NCBI RefSeq assembly: GCF_947501415.1
Contig: NZ_CANMVL010000002.1
Location: 310,001-374,000 of the forward strand
Source of the DNA: an uncultured Halomonas sp.
GTDB lineage: Bacteria; Pseudomonadota; Gammaproteobacteria; Pseudomonadales; Halomonadaceae
Direction: 5' to 3'
DNA length: 64,000 bases
This document shows positions 27,573 through 35,963 of this stretch, piece by piece. The position numbers were made by a program, and so were the translations under genes. How positions within the stretch are numbered: the stretch's first letter is position 1; every line of letters starts with the position of its first letter. The notes under the pieces were generated by a model. It was given only the letters and a program-made list of their open reading frames with translations, ran no database searches and was not told the origin of the DNA.

Positions 27573-27947
27573 TTAACGCTTCTCGGCGCGCAGGCGCGGC
27601 TCGAGCATGGCCAGGTACTCGGCAAGTACCACGGCGTTGTTGTGGCGCTCATCCTTGGCGGCGAATACCAGGGTCACCCTTTTCCCGAGGGCTCGCTCGG
27701 CCAGGGGCCTGAGCCGTTCGCGATGCTCCTTGAGCTCGCCCAGGTAGCGGCGGCGGAACTCGCCCCACCCCTGATCACCGGCATGGAAGGCCTTGCGCAG
27801 GGTGTCGCTGGGAGCGACCTCCTTGGGCCACTCGTCGATTTTCGCCTCCTCCTTGGAGACGCCACGGGGCCATAGACGGTCAACCAGCACACGATAGCCG
27901 TCGTTATGGTTCGCGGCGTCGAAGGCACGCTTCAGCTCCAGGCTCAT
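27573..27947 (-). CDS. DUF488 family protein (YeaO-like)
   Basis: The start at 27947 is preceded by GGAGGTG. The 124 residues match the DUF488 family: LELKRAFDA, GYRVLVDRLWPRGVSKEEAKIDEWPKEVAPSDTLRKAFHAGDQGWGEFRRRYLGELKEH and LVFAAKDERHNNAVVLAEYL. DRLWPRGxSKE is the signature of the short YeaO-like subgroup. No biochemical activity has been firmly assigned to the family. It has two divergent or unrelated neighbours and no membrane or export signal. Confidence 0.88.
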   Translation of the reverse strand: MSLELKRAFDAANHNDGYRVLVDRLWPRGVSKEEAKIDEWPKEVAPSDTLRKAFHAGDQGWGEFRRRYLGELKEHRERLRPLAERALGKRVTLVFAAKDERHNNAVVLAEYLAMLEPRLRAEKR

Positions 27948-28009
27948 GGGGGACACCTCCATCGAGAATGGTGCCCCCCAGTGTAGTCAATCAACGCCGC
28001 AGATTGGGG

Positions 28010-28450
28010 TCAGGCCTTGAGCACGTAGCGCAGCACCTCGACCACCTGGTCGGTGGTGGTACACCAGGCCTGGGCATCGGCATCGACCTCCTTGAGCGGA
28101 TGCACGATCTCCTCGCCGTGGAGGGTCACGTAGGGCTTGCCCAAGGCGGCGCAGTAGCCTGCGTCGAAGGCGGCATTCCACTGCTTGTACTTGTCGCCAA
28201 AGCGCACCACCACCAGATCACTCTGCTCGATCAGGGTGCGTGTGCGGATGGCATTGACCTTGGAGGACTGATGATCCCGCCAGAACTGGCTCGGGGTCTC
28301 GCCCAGATGGTCGCCGGCGGCATCGCTGGCGTCATGGTCGGTCACCGGAGCGGTGAACACCACATCGAGGCCGGCCGCCTCGGCGCCGCGCTGGATCTCG
28401 TCGCGCCAATCGGTGTGGATCTCGCCGGAAAGATAGACGTGAAAGCTCAT
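28010..28450 (-). CDS. YtoQ family protein
   Basis: The start at 28450 follows AAGGAG at seven bases. The 146 residues (FHVYLSGEIHTDWRDEIQRG to CTTTDQVVEVLRYVL) match the YtoQ family, which is related to nucleoside 2-deoxyribosyltransferases. The conserved segments VYLSGEIHTDWR, FTAPVTDHDASDAAGD, GDKYKQWNAAFDAGYCAALGKPYVTLH and EEIVHPLKEVDADA are all present. The catalytic activity of YtoQ is not established. It is monocistronic. Confidence 0.9.
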   Translation of the reverse strand: MSFHVYLSGEIHTDWRDEIQRGAEAAGLDVVFTAPVTDHDASDAAGDHLGETPSQFWRDHQSSKVNAIRTRTLIEQSDLVVVRFGDKYKQWNAAFDAGYCAALGKPYVTLHGEEIVHPLKEVDADAQAWCTTTDQVVEVLRYVLKA

Positions 28451-28646
28451 GGCAGGCTCCTTGCGCAAGTGGACAGATGACCCATCATGATACCTCAGAT
28501 GGACATCTACTGGAAATCAATTCCATTTCATGCAGGCAACCCTGTAATGAGCCCTTGCACGCCGCCAGCACGGTCATGATGCCTGTAAGGTCGGGAGCCG
28601 TTGCCCGACAGAACCCTGTGACCCCAGGGTCGAGAGGAGGCAGATC

Positions 28647-29096
28647 ATGAAACGCACGCATGGGTGGAGGGCCGCCATCCTGATGGTAGGTCTAGCCTGG
28701 TCGCTGGGGGCTACCGCCGACGGGCGCATCTTCACGCGCGACGGACTGGCCATCGGCGGAACCGACCCGGTGGCCTACTTCACCGAGGGCAGGCCGGTGG
28801 CCGGCTCACCGGAGCACCAGCTCGAGTGGCAAGACGCCACCTGGCAGTTCGCTTCCGCCGAGCACCGCGACCGCTTCCAGGCCGCCCCCGAGACCTACGC
28901 CCCAGAATATGGCGGCTGGTGCGCCTGGGCCGCGGCACGCGGCGAGGCCGCCTCGACCGTGCCCGAGGCGTGGAAGATCGTCGACGACAAGCTCTATCTG
29001 AACTACAGCCGCTTTATCCAGTGGCGCTGGGAGCGTGACATTCCCGGCCATATCGAGGCCGCCGATAGCCACTGGCCGAATATCTTCGCGCCTTGA
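28647..29096 (+). CDS. Periplasmic YHS-domain protein
   Basis: This 149-residue protein has a signal peptide ending near GATA and a YHS-related domain. The segments GLAIGGTDPVAYFTEGRPVAGSPEHQLEWQDATWQFASAEHRDRFQAAPETYAPEYGGWCAWAAARG and KIVDDKLYLNYSRFIQWRWERDIPGHIEAADSHWP are those of the widespread secreted 'YHS domain-containing' family of proteobacteria. The Cys in GGWCAWA is conserved. The family is thought to bind metals; its role is not known. It is upstream of and convergent with the MOSC gene. Confidence 0.9.
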   Translation: MKRTHGWRAAILMVGLAWSLGATADGRIFTRDGLAIGGTDPVAYFTEGRPVAGSPEHQLEWQDATWQFASAEHRDRFQAAPETYAPEYGGWCAWAAARGEAASTVPEAWKIVDDKLYLNYSRFIQWRWERDIPGHIEAADSHWPNIFAP

Positions 29097-29205
29097 TCAC
29101 TCATAGCACCGTTGGGCGCTGATCCAGTCGACCAGCGGGCACCAGAGAAGCTAGCGGGCTGGGTATGCGGATACCCTCGAGAGTACGCGGTTATCCTCGA
29201 GAGAG

Positions 29206-30051
29206 TCAGCGCGGCTTCGGCGTCAGGGGCTCGCCGACACTGATCGTCCGCCCCTCCCCTGCCAGCAGGATAGCGTTCTGCCCAAAGTACCCGCCCGGTG
29301 CCAGGCGGGCATTCATCTCCACCAGCGTACGCAGAGGCTCGCCCGGCGCCTCGATCTCACCGCTGTGCTGATCCACGGTGGTGATCTTGCAGCGCTGGCA
29401 GGGCTTGCGCAGCCCCAGCCGCCAGCCACTCTCGGCGGCGGCCAGCTCTTGCCAGCCATCCTCGACGAAGGGCATTTCGTGGTCGACCACGATGCTGGGC
29501 CGAAAACGACTCATCGGCACTGGCTCGAGCCCCTTGGCTGCCAGGCGGCGGTTCAATTCGACAAGCGAGGCCTCGCCCACCACCAGGAAGGGATAGCCAT
29601 CGGCAAAGCCGGTATGTGCCTGCTCGCCCGGCTCGAGATAGTGCGGCTCGACCCGGCGCCGCTGCTCGGGCGCGAAGCGTACCAGGCGCAGACCACTGCC
29701 CCGGAAATCGCCCAGCACCCTACCCAGCCATTCCCTGGCCTCGACGCCCTCATCCAGGGCGGCACAGCGATCCTCCCAGACATAGACCGACAGCCGTTCC
29801 TGCCCCTCCGCTGTCAGGGGGACACGCAACGCCTCGGCATCCGGATGGCTCAACACCAGGGCATCGGCCTCGAGACTGACCCGAATGGCGGCCATGACCG
29901 GCAATTGGCGCTGGGTAACGAAACGCCCCACATCGTCGACCACCATCCAGCGGCGATCCCAGGCGAGTCCTTCGGGAGTCAGCTCGGCCTCGTTCAGGGC
30001 GATGGCGCCCAGTGACTTGACCGGGTAGATAGAAAGCTGGGTGATCCTCAT
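29206..30051 (-). CDS. MOSC-domain protein (YcbX/mARC-like)
   Basis: The start at 30051 follows CAGGAG at seven bases and gives 281 residues. An N-terminal beta-barrel (about 1-90: ITQLSIYPVKSLGAIALNEAELTPEGLAWDRRWMVVD) precedes the MOSC domain. LRKPCQRCKITTVDQHSGE contains the conserved Cys that ligates the molybdenum cofactor in mARC and YcbX. Unlike E. coli YcbX, there is no C-terminal 2Fe-2S ferredoxin domain; the protein ends right after the MOSC domain. It probably reduces N-hydroxylated compounds, with a separate electron donor. Confidence 0.9.
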   Translation of the reverse strand: MRITQLSIYPVKSLGAIALNEAELTPEGLAWDRRWMVVDDVGRFVTQRQLPVMAAIRVSLEADALVLSHPDAEALRVPLTAEGQERLSVYVWEDRCAALDEGVEAREWLGRVLGDFRGSGLRLVRFAPEQRRRVEPHYLEPGEQAHTGFADGYPFLVVGEASLVELNRRLAAKGLEPVPMSRFRPSIVVDHEMPFVEDGWQELAAAESGWRLGLRKPCQRCKITTVDQHSGEIEAPGEPLRTLVEMNARLAPGGYFGQNAILLAGEGRTISVGEPLTPKPR

Positions 30052-30103
30052 GGGCGGCTCCTGGGGCAAGAAATGCCCAAAGCCTAGCCCAGGCGATCAG
30101 AGA

Positions 30104-30460
30104 TTACAGCCGGGTGGTTTCGATCACGAAGCCGATAATGGGATAGCCAGCCTTGCGGGCGGCCTTCTCGGCTTCCAGCTGTGCCTCAATCTTGGAGATA
30201 CTCGACGACACATGCTCGAACACGGTATCCATCTCGAGCTGCTTGGTCCGTACGGCCAGCTTCACCCGATGGCCTGTCTTCGGCGAACCGCCAGGCTTGC
30301 TGCGTGGCGCCTTGGGCTTTGTCTTCGCGTTGCTCTTGTCCTCGATGGGCCACTCGGGAGCGGAGGTCGCCGCCTTGCGTCGAGTCTCCTGGGCCTTGTC
30401 CATGAAACTGTCGATATCGCGGCGCATCTGCCGCTCGAATTCGCTAAGTTCCGTTTCCAT
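30104..30460 (-). CDS. Hypothetical charged protein
   Basis: The start at 30460 is chosen because GGAG lies seven bases ahead; an in-frame ATG eight codons earlier has no ribosome binding site. The 118 residues are rich in Lys, Glu and Arg, with a basic Pro-rich centre (SNAKTKPKAPRSKPGGSPKTGHRVKLAVR) between two helical ends. The C-terminal helix EAQLEAEKAARKAGYPIIGFVIE has one hydrophobic patch. I do not recognise a family. It borders the AT-rich region to its right but is itself of ordinary composition. Confidence 0.7.
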   Translation of the reverse strand: METELSEFERQMRRDIDSFMDKAQETRRKAATSAPEWPIEDKSNAKTKPKAPRSKPGGSPKTGHRVKLAVRTKQLEMDTVFEHVSSSISKIEAQLEAEKAARKAGYPIIGFVIETTRL

Positions 30461-30970
30461 CGTGTCTCCGTCTGCTTCAATCATCGCGCGATTGTACCAG
30501 AGTTCGCGCGCTTACGACTCCCTGCTGCTTCACGAGGGGTGAAGCGGGAAGTGTCGCTTGGTTAAAGGCAACGTGGCAGCTTCCAAAAAAGAGCTGTCAA
30601 GTCCTGCTTTTCTGACACAACAGGCATTAAACTGCACGCCTGTTAATTGAACTGAACGAGCACGCGCGTTCAAAAGCGTTATGCCGCTTTCATAAAGAAC
30701 ACCTAAACCATTGGGGCAATGAAACGCGAAGCATGGATCATGCTGCATAACAGTTTTCACCGTGCACGCTGAATAACACTGATAAAAATTCTGACAAACT
30801 CTCCTAGTACGGCTGCTGTGATTCTACTGATCACATTTTTTCAACACTCAACAATAGCATAACTAACTGCCACTTTGCACCATCTTGCACTGAGGACATC
30901 TTGCCCCCCCCCACAACCTTCCTCCTGCATTATCGACTTCCCTCACAGCCCTAAACTTCAGAAGGATTAC
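30461..30970. other. AT-rich gene-free stretch
   Basis: This 510-base gap has a clear drop in GC content. It contains several short open frames without ribosome binding sites or family resemblance. A seven-base inverted repeat, AACAGGC/GCCTGTT, lies near 30620-30652. No promoter or RNA gene was identified with confidence. Confidence 0.6.
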
Positions 30971-31636
30971 TCACTTTTGGCACTTTCTATCTGCAGTATA
31001 TTCAGAGCGACACTTCAGTCGATAGATATGTTGCCGGTTCGTTTCACGCGAAGGGGAAAAACGGGCCGATTGAATTTTTCTGACGCACTCATTGACTCCC
31101 TCTTCCGATAGCACAGGTTGAGTAAATGACTTTATATAACTTATATATCCAACACCCTTCGTGACGTTAGGCGGCATTTTGGTTTTTAAAATTGCTTCAC
31201 CAACAAAAACCACGACTGAATGAATATGCTCATCAGGAAGGTCAAGCACCCTTTGCAAGGCTTTAGCATGTTTGTAGTTCTGCCGCAAAGGATTCTGGAA
31301 CTTGAATGACTTTCGATATATTTTCTGAGTCCAATGAGAGTAGCGCTCACTCCCAAATATCCATCCTCGCATATTTTTTGTTTCTACTACAAAAACTCCG
31401 AAAGCTGAAACAAAGACATGATCAATTTGAGTAGACCCATCTGTCGTGGGAAGGGTAACATTATGAACAGGCCTATATATTTCAGCCGGCAACCGCCACC
31501 TGGCAATTATCTTGACCAATATTTCCCCCCATAGCCCTTTGAACCAAGGTGTCTTGATCAGACTCATCAAAATTACTATGGGAATCACCCACCATGTAGC
31601 TTTAACAAAATCAAAAGTCACCCATGAATAATCCAA
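30971..31636 (-). CDS. NERD-domain protein with N-terminal membrane anchor
   Basis: The 221-residue frame opens with TTG at 31636, with GGAG eight bases upstream; no ATG fits the N-terminus. A hydrophobic helix (about 12-27: ATWWVIPIVILMSLI) is followed by a NERD (nuclease-related) domain: LWGEILVKI, LPTTDGSTQIDHVFVSAFGVFVVETKNMRGWIFG with the E-x-K active-site-like core (VETKN), and VVVFVGEA. The domain is distantly related to restriction-endonuclease-like folds. Composition is AT-rich, unlike neighbours. It follows an unknown gene by 53 bases on the same strand and may form a pair with it. Confidence 0.85.
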   Translation of the reverse strand: MDYSWVTFDFVKATWWVIPIVILMSLIKTPWFKGLWGEILVKIIARWRLPAEIYRPVHNVTLPTTDGSTQIDHVFVSAFGVFVVETKNMRGWIFGSERYSHWTQKIYRKSFKFQNPLRQNYKHAKALQRVLDLPDEHIHSVVVFVGEAILKTKMPPNVTKGVGYISYIKSFTQPVLSEEGVNECVRKIQSARFSPSRETNRQHIYRLKCRSEYTADRKCQK

Positions 31637-31689
31637 AACAACACTCCATATAAATCCATTGCAAAATATCTTAACGCAAGAGATAGGAC

Positions 31690-32244
31690 CTATTTTTGAA
31701 GACGCTCTAACTCTTCATAACGTGAGCATGCACGATTTCGCTCTACCTCGGTTGATGATCTATTAAGAATCAACCTATTGCATTCTCTTTTCGCCTCCTC
31801 AAGTGGAGTAGCATGGCCAGCGGATGAAATAAAAGCAATCGTGGGCTTAAAGGATATTGCTGCAGAGCAATACATATTCTTCACACTATCGTATCTCGCT
31901 CCCACTCGCGGATTGCTTTGAAGATAACGGCATGTCTCCACAAAGAGCTCCTTTGCTCCCAGCGTGCAGCTAGAGTATTCATCCACCCTACCCTTCTTAT
32001 CTGCGCAAACAGACCCATCTCGTATCCTCCACATTTGATGTTCAAATGAAACACGCTGGTCATCGTAATCAACCACAACAGCCTGAACATCTGTATTTAG
32101 CGAGCTCTTAAAATGATTACTTACTACGCCTGACGTTCCATCTAAAAAAACTGCCAACATGGCTGAAATTGGATCCATACACCCCTCATATTTCTCATTA
32201 ACAAAATTATTAAAACCAAGCAACAACTCATCAAGCCAAGACAT
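31690..32244 (-). CDS. Hypothetical protein, AT-rich island
   Basis: The start at 32244 is an ATG with AGGGTGG a few bases upstream; a TTG four codons earlier is the alternative. The 184 residues contain Cys-rich positions (GSVCADKK, YSSCTLGAKELFVETCRYL, NMYCSAAISFKPTIAFI and KRECNRLIL), which look like a compact disulfide- or metal-dependent helical domain. I recognise no established family. No signal peptide was seen. Codon use is AT-rich, as in the NERD gene downstream, suggesting both arrived together by transfer. Confidence 0.7.
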   Translation of the reverse strand: MSWLDELLLGFNNFVNEKYEGCMDPISAMLAVFLDGTSGVVSNHFKSSLNTDVQAVVVDYDDQRVSFEHQMWRIRDGSVCADKKGRVDEYSSCTLGAKELFVETCRYLQSNPRVGARYDSVKNMYCSAAISFKPTIAFISSAGHATPLEEAKRECNRLILNRSSTEVERNRACSRYEELERLQK

Positions 32245-32451
32245 CCACCCTGGCAATAAAATTTTATATTCCCCTGCTCACATTGTTATGAATCCAGGAT
32301 CAAATCGACCACCGCCTTCCTTCGAGCTGCTATTCAGCATCTTAACCGATCAGCGAGCCACTTTTTAGGTTAGTGATGAATAATGAAAAAAAATACGCTT
32401 TCAGAAAGTAGAGATGTAAGACATTTCCTATATCTCTAGGAAGACATCGCC
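32245..32451. other. AT-rich intergenic stretch upstream of the island genes
   Basis: No gene was found between the start of the hypothetical gene and the alcohol dehydrogenase terminator. The sequence is AT-rich and ends at the terminator's A-run. The promoter of the island pair should lie here, but no -10/-35 pair was convincing. Confidence 0.55.
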
Positions 32452-32486
32452 AAAAAAGACAGGCCGGGCGAGTTGTCGCCCGGCCT
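32452..32486 (-). terminator. Rho-independent terminator of the alcohol dehydrogenase gene
   Basis: On the minus strand an 11-bp stem (AGGCCGGGCGA/TCGCCCGGCCT at 32461-32471 and 32476-32486) is followed by TGTCTTTTTTG. It lies 19 bases past the stop. Confidence 0.85.
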
Positions 32487-32504
32487 GGGAGATGCCATGC
32501 GGCC

Positions 32505-33584
32505 TTACGACACTTCAAGGGCGATCTTGAGCACGCCGTCGCGCTGGTGGCTGAAGAGATCATAGGCATCGACGATCTTCTCCAGAGGGTAGCGGTGGGT
32601 AACCATGGGGCCAAGGTCCAGACGACCGCTGTCGATGATCTGCATCAGGCGGCGCATGCGCTCCTTGCCTCCCGGGCACAGCGAGGTAACGATGCGATGG
32701 TCGCCCAGGCCCGCACTGAAGGCATCCAGGGGGATGGTGAGGTCCTCGGAGTAGACCCCGAGGCTCGACAGGGTACCGCCAGGCTTGATGACACGCAGCG
32801 CCTGCTCGAAGGTCTGCTGCAGCCCCAGCGCCTCGATGGAGGCATCCACTCCTCGCCCACCGGTCAGTTTTAGCACCTCCGAGACCACATCCACCTTGCG
32901 AAAGTTGAGGGTCACGTCGGCACCCAGCTTGCGGGCCATTTCCAGTCGCTCGTCTACACCATCCACGGCAATGATCATGCCGGCGCCGCGCAGCCGTGCG
33001 CCGGCGGTGGCGCACAGCCCGATGGGACCCTGGGCGAATACCACGACGCTGTCGCCGATCTTGATATTGGCGGCCTCCGCCCCGGCGAAGCCGGTGGACA
33101 TGATGTCCGGGCACATCAGCACCTGGTCGTCGGTCAGACCATCGGGTACCGGCGAGAGGTTGGCCTGGGCGTCCGGCACGCGCAGGTACTCCGCCTGGGC
33201 CCCATCGATGGTGTTGCCGAAGCGCCAGCCGCCCATGGGCTTGTAGCCATGGGCATGGTGGCCGCCATCCTGGGAGCTGCAGCCATCCTGACAGGCGTAG
33301 GAGGTGAAGCTCGGGCAGATCGCCCCGGCGATCACCCGCTGCCCCTCACGGTAGCCCTGTACATTGGCGCCCAGCTTCTCGATCACGCCTACCGGCTCAT
33401 GGCCCACGATCAGACCCTTCTCCACCGGGTACTCCCCCTTGAGGATATGTACGTCGGTGCCGCAGATGGTGGTGGTGGTCACACGGATCAGGGCATCGTT
33501 GGGACCGATATTGGGAATGGGGCGGTCGTCGATTTCGATACGTCCGGGCTCGACGAACACGGCAGCTTTCATCATGGTGGGCAT
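32505..33584 (-). CDS. Zinc-dependent alcohol dehydrogenase (MDR superfamily)
   Basis: The start at 33584 has AGGAG seven bases upstream; an ATG 11 codons earlier lacks one. The 359 residues have the catalytic zinc ligands Cys (ICGTDVHI), His and Glu (IVGHEPVGVI), and the Rossmann nucleotide-binding motif FAQGPIGLCATAGARLRGAGMIIAVD. LNFRKVDVVSEVLKLTGGRGVDASIEALG is typical of the threonine/sorbitol-alcohol dehydrogenase group close to Thermoanaerobacter-type secondary alcohol dehydrogenases. The four-Cys structural zinc site is replaced by CPSFTSYACQDGC. It is divergent from the peroxiredoxin gene and has its own terminator. Confidence 0.93.
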   Translation of the reverse strand: MPTMMKAAVFVEPGRIEIDDRPIPNIGPNDALIRVTTTTICGTDVHILKGEYPVEKGLIVGHEPVGVIEKLGANVQGYREGQRVIAGAICPSFTSYACQDGCSSQDGGHHAHGYKPMGGWRFGNTIDGAQAEYLRVPDAQANLSPVPDGLTDDQVLMCPDIMSTGFAGAEAANIKIGDSVVVFAQGPIGLCATAGARLRGAGMIIAVDGVDERLEMARKLGADVTLNFRKVDVVSEVLKLTGGRGVDASIEALGLQQTFEQALRVIKPGGTLSSLGVYSEDLTIPLDAFSAGLGDHRIVTSLCPGGKERMRRLMQIIDSGRLDLGPMVTHRYPLEKIVDAYDLFSHQRDGVLKIALEVS

Positions 33585-33822
33585 CGCGGGCTCCTGGGCC
33601 GACAGGAAAATGGCCACTTAAGCTATAAAAGTGACCACTACAGCTATAGCAGCTGGCCAGAGTGATACCTTGATGTATATCAACCAGAACGGCTATAGAC
33701 CCTGTCAGTTGCGTCAAGCACCAGCCAGACTACCCAACTCGATCACCCCAGGTTTGTCGTAACCCCCTGCCCCGGGGCAGACTGGCAGTGCAATACCCCA
33801 TCTCAACAAGGGAGACTGACCC

Positions 33823-34299
33823 ATGACGATAACGACCGGCGAGCGCATTCCCGACGTGACCATCAAGACCAACGGCGCGGAAGGCCCCGAGGATATTCGC
33901 ACCGGCGAACTCTTCAGCGGCAAGAAGGTGGTGCTGTTCGCAGTACCGGGCGCCTTTACCCCCGGCTGCTCCAACACTCACATGCCGGGCTTCGTGGTAA
34001 ACGCCGACAAGCTGCTGGCCAAGGGGGTCGACACCATCGCCTGCCTCGCGGTGAACGACGCCTTCGTGATGGGCGCCTGGCAGCAGGACCAGAACGCCCA
34101 GGCCATCACCATGCTGGCCGACGGCAACGCCGAGCTGACCCGTGCGCTGGGGCTTGAGCTGGACGCCAGCGGTGGCGGCATGGGGATCCGCTGCAAGCGC
34201 TTCGCCGCCATCGTCAACGACGGGGTGGTCGAGTATCTGGGTGTCGATGACAAGGGCGTCGACAAGAGCAGCGCCGAAACGGTCATGGCCCAGCTGTAA
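33823..34299 (+). CDS. Peroxiredoxin, Prx5-type
   Basis: The 158 residues (MTITTGERIPDVTI) contain the peroxidatic Cys49 in VPGAFTPGCSNTHMPG, the hallmark of the AhpE/Prx5 group, with Thr and Arg (TRALGLELD; GIRCKRFAAIV) completing the site. The protein reduces hydrogen peroxide and organic hydroperoxides with glutathione/glutaredoxin or thioredoxin as donor. No glutaredoxin domain is fused. It is followed by a VOC gene at 26 bases, so the two probably form a small stress-response operon. GGGAG lies ten bases before the ATG. Confidence 0.94.
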   Translation: MTITTGERIPDVTIKTNGAEGPEDIRTGELFSGKKVVLFAVPGAFTPGCSNTHMPGFVVNADKLLAKGVDTIACLAVNDAFVMGAWQQDQNAQAITMLADGNAELTRALGLELDASGGGMGIRCKRFAAIVNDGVVEYLGVDDKGVDKSSAETVMAQL

Positions 34300-34325
34300 A
34301 TGCTGGCATATTTCTGGAGAGTGAT

Positions 34326-34751
34326 ATGAGCCTGTCCCCGTTTCACCTGGCGATTCCGGTCCATGACCTGCCGGCGGCCCGCACCTTCTACGGCGAGGTG
34401 TTCGGCCTGGAGGAGGGTCGCTCGAGCGAACAGTGGGTCGACTTCGACTTCTTCGGCCACCAATTGGTGATCCACGAACACCCGCAGACGCCTACCCAGG
34501 AGCAGGCCCACACCAACCCGGTGGACGGCCACGACGTACCGGTGCCCCACTTCGGTGTGGTGCTGGAGTGGGAGGAGTGGGAGGCGCTGGCCGACCGTCT
34601 CAGGGCTCGCGACACGAAATTCGTGATCGAGCCTCATGTGCGCTTCAAGGGCCAGGTCGGCGAGCAGGCCACCATGTTCCTGCTCGACCCCTGTGGCAAT
34701 GCCCTGGAGTTCAAGGCGTTCAAGGATATGGGGCAGCTGTTCGCCAAGTAG
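34326..34751 (+). CDS. VOC (glyoxalase/dioxygenase-like) family protein
   Basis: The 141 residues start with SPFHLAIPVHDLPAARTFYGEVFGLEEGR, the first VOC repeat with a candidate metal-ligand His4-position, and contain FGVVLEWEEWEALADRLRARDTKFVIEP and TMFLLDPCGNALEFKAFKD with a Glu ligand in the second. The fold serves glyoxalase I, dioxygenases and resistance proteins; the exact reaction is not decided by sequence. It is likely co-transcribed with the peroxiredoxin and closed by the hairpin at 34783-34818. Confidence 0.9.
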   Translation: MSLSPFHLAIPVHDLPAARTFYGEVFGLEEGRSSEQWVDFDFFGHQLVIHEHPQTPTQEQAHTNPVDGHDVPVPHFGVVLEWEEWEALADRLRARDTKFVIEPHVRFKGQVGEQATMFLLDPCGNALEFKAFKDMGQLFAK

Positions 34752-34782
34752 CCTTCAGACTCAACCGGCGGAACCCGTAACA

Positions 34783-34818
34783 CAACGCGGCCGTGGCATA
34801 ACTGCCACGGCCGCGTTG
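34783..34818. terminator. Bidirectional hairpin between VOC and rbsR genes
   Basis: CAACGCGGCCGTGGCA (34783-34798) and its exact complement (34803-34818) form a 16-bp stem with a TAAC loop. It lies between convergent genes, 32 bases past the VOC stop and 51 bases past the rbsR stop. A closely related hairpin is found at 40746-40773. Confidence 0.8.
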
Positions 34819-34868
34819 CATGGCTGCATAGCCAGTGTGGCCTGATCTGGCTTGACCGGAGCAGGCAC

Positions 34869-35912
34869 TCAGGGAACAGGCGACCTGATCGACTCGCGAT
34901 TCGAGCCTTGCACCGGTTCTCTTACCGACTCTCTGATGACCAGGCTTGGATCGAGCCGCAGTACCGGCTGCAGGGGACTTCCGTGCTCCATGCGCTCGAT
35001 CAGCTGTGCGCTGGCCATCGCGCCCAGCTCGTAGACCGGCTGGTGCACGGTGGTCAGAGCCGGAGTGAGATATCGGCCCAGCTCGATGTCGTCATAGCCC
35101 ACCACGGAGAGGTCGTCGGGAAGCGCGAGCCCATGCTCGTGGGCCGCACGCATGGCGCCGATGGCCACCAGGTCGTTGAAGGCGAACAGCGCCTCGGGAG
35201 GCGACCCGGCCGCGAGCAACCGGAGCATGGCCTGATGGCCGCCATCGGCCATCAGGTTGGTGGCGACGATGCGCGCCTTGGGCGGACGGATGCCCGCCTC
35301 CGCCAGGGTCTCGAGGGCGCCGGCCAGGCGTTCCCGGGAGCGAGGATGCGAGGCGGGCCCGGTCAACAGCGCGATATCGGTGAGGCCCCGCGCCAGCAGG
35401 TGCTCGATGGCGAGCCGCGCCCCCAGCCGCGAATCGTCGTTGACCACGGCGATCTCCTCGCCGCCAGTCGGATCGGCATCCATCAGCACGGTGGGCAGCG
35501 GCTGGCGCGCCAGCGCCGCCAGGAAGTCGGGACCGCTGTGGGCGGTCATCACGATCAGACCGTCGACGCGCTTGTCGCGCAGGGCCTGCAGGTAGGTGAG
35601 CTGCCGGGCGTCGGCGTCGCCGGTGTTGCACAGCATCAGGCCGTAGCCGTGGGCGGAGCAGTGATCCTCGACGCCGCGGATGATCTCCGCGAAGAAGGGA
35701 TTGTTGGCCGCCGTGACGATCATCCCGATGGTGCGGCTGCGGTTCGACTTCAGGGCCCGGGCGATGCTGTCGGGCCGATAGCCGAGCTCGGCGATGGCAC
35801 GCTGCACCCGCACCCGGGTGGCGGGCGCCACGCGCCGCGTGCCGTTGACTACGTGGGAGACCGTGGTCACCGACACGCCCGACTGCCGGGCGACGTCCTT
35901 GAGACGAATCAT
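34869..35912 (-). CDS. rbsR: LacI-family transcriptional regulator of the ribose operon
   Basis: This 347-residue repressor has the LacI helix-turn-helix at the N-terminus (IRLKDVARQSGVSVTTVSHVVNGTRRVAPATRVRVQRAIAELGYRPDSIARALKSNRSRTIG) and a periplasmic-binding-protein-like effector domain (about 60-330). It is the last gene of the rbs cluster, 51 bases past rbsB on the same strand. The palindrome CGCAAACGTTTGCG upstream of rbsD is a classical target for this family. It is inferred to be a ribose-responsive repressor, though the operator type is also that of PurR. Confidence 0.9.
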   Translation of the reverse strand: MIRLKDVARQSGVSVTTVSHVVNGTRRVAPATRVRVQRAIAELGYRPDSIARALKSNRSRTIGMIVTAANNPFFAEIIRGVEDHCSAHGYGLMLCNTGDADARQLTYLQALRDKRVDGLIVMTAHSGPDFLAALARQPLPTVLMDADPTGGEEIAVVNDDSRLGARLAIEHLLARGLTDIALLTGPASHPRSRERLAGALETLAEAGIRPPKARIVATNLMADGGHQAMLRLLAAGSPPEALFAFNDLVAIGAMRAAHEHGLALPDDLSVVGYDDIELGRYLTPALTTVHQPVYELGAMASAQLIERMEHGSPLQPVLRLDPSLVIRESVREPVQGSNRESIRSPVP

Positions 35913-35963
35913 GGCGCGACGCCCAGCCCTGCGCTCACCGGCATTCCTCCTGGGTCACCCGGG

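Noticed and set aside
28498..28646. Small RNA or short gene between YtoQ and YHS genes
   Set aside because: No hairpin followed by T residues and no coding frame with a start signal was seen.
30620..30652. attC-like recombination site in the AT-rich gap
   Set aside because: The inverted repeat is short and the GTTRRRY/RYYYAAC core needed for an integron site is not present.
30971..32244. Named anti-phage defence system for the NERD pair
   Set aside because: Neither protein matches a known defence module that I can identify, and no other defence gene is adjacent.
33768..33781. CTGCCCCGGGGCAG palindrome before the peroxiredoxin gene as an operator
   Set aside because: A perfect 14-base GC palindrome is expected by chance at this GC content and no regulator could be matched.
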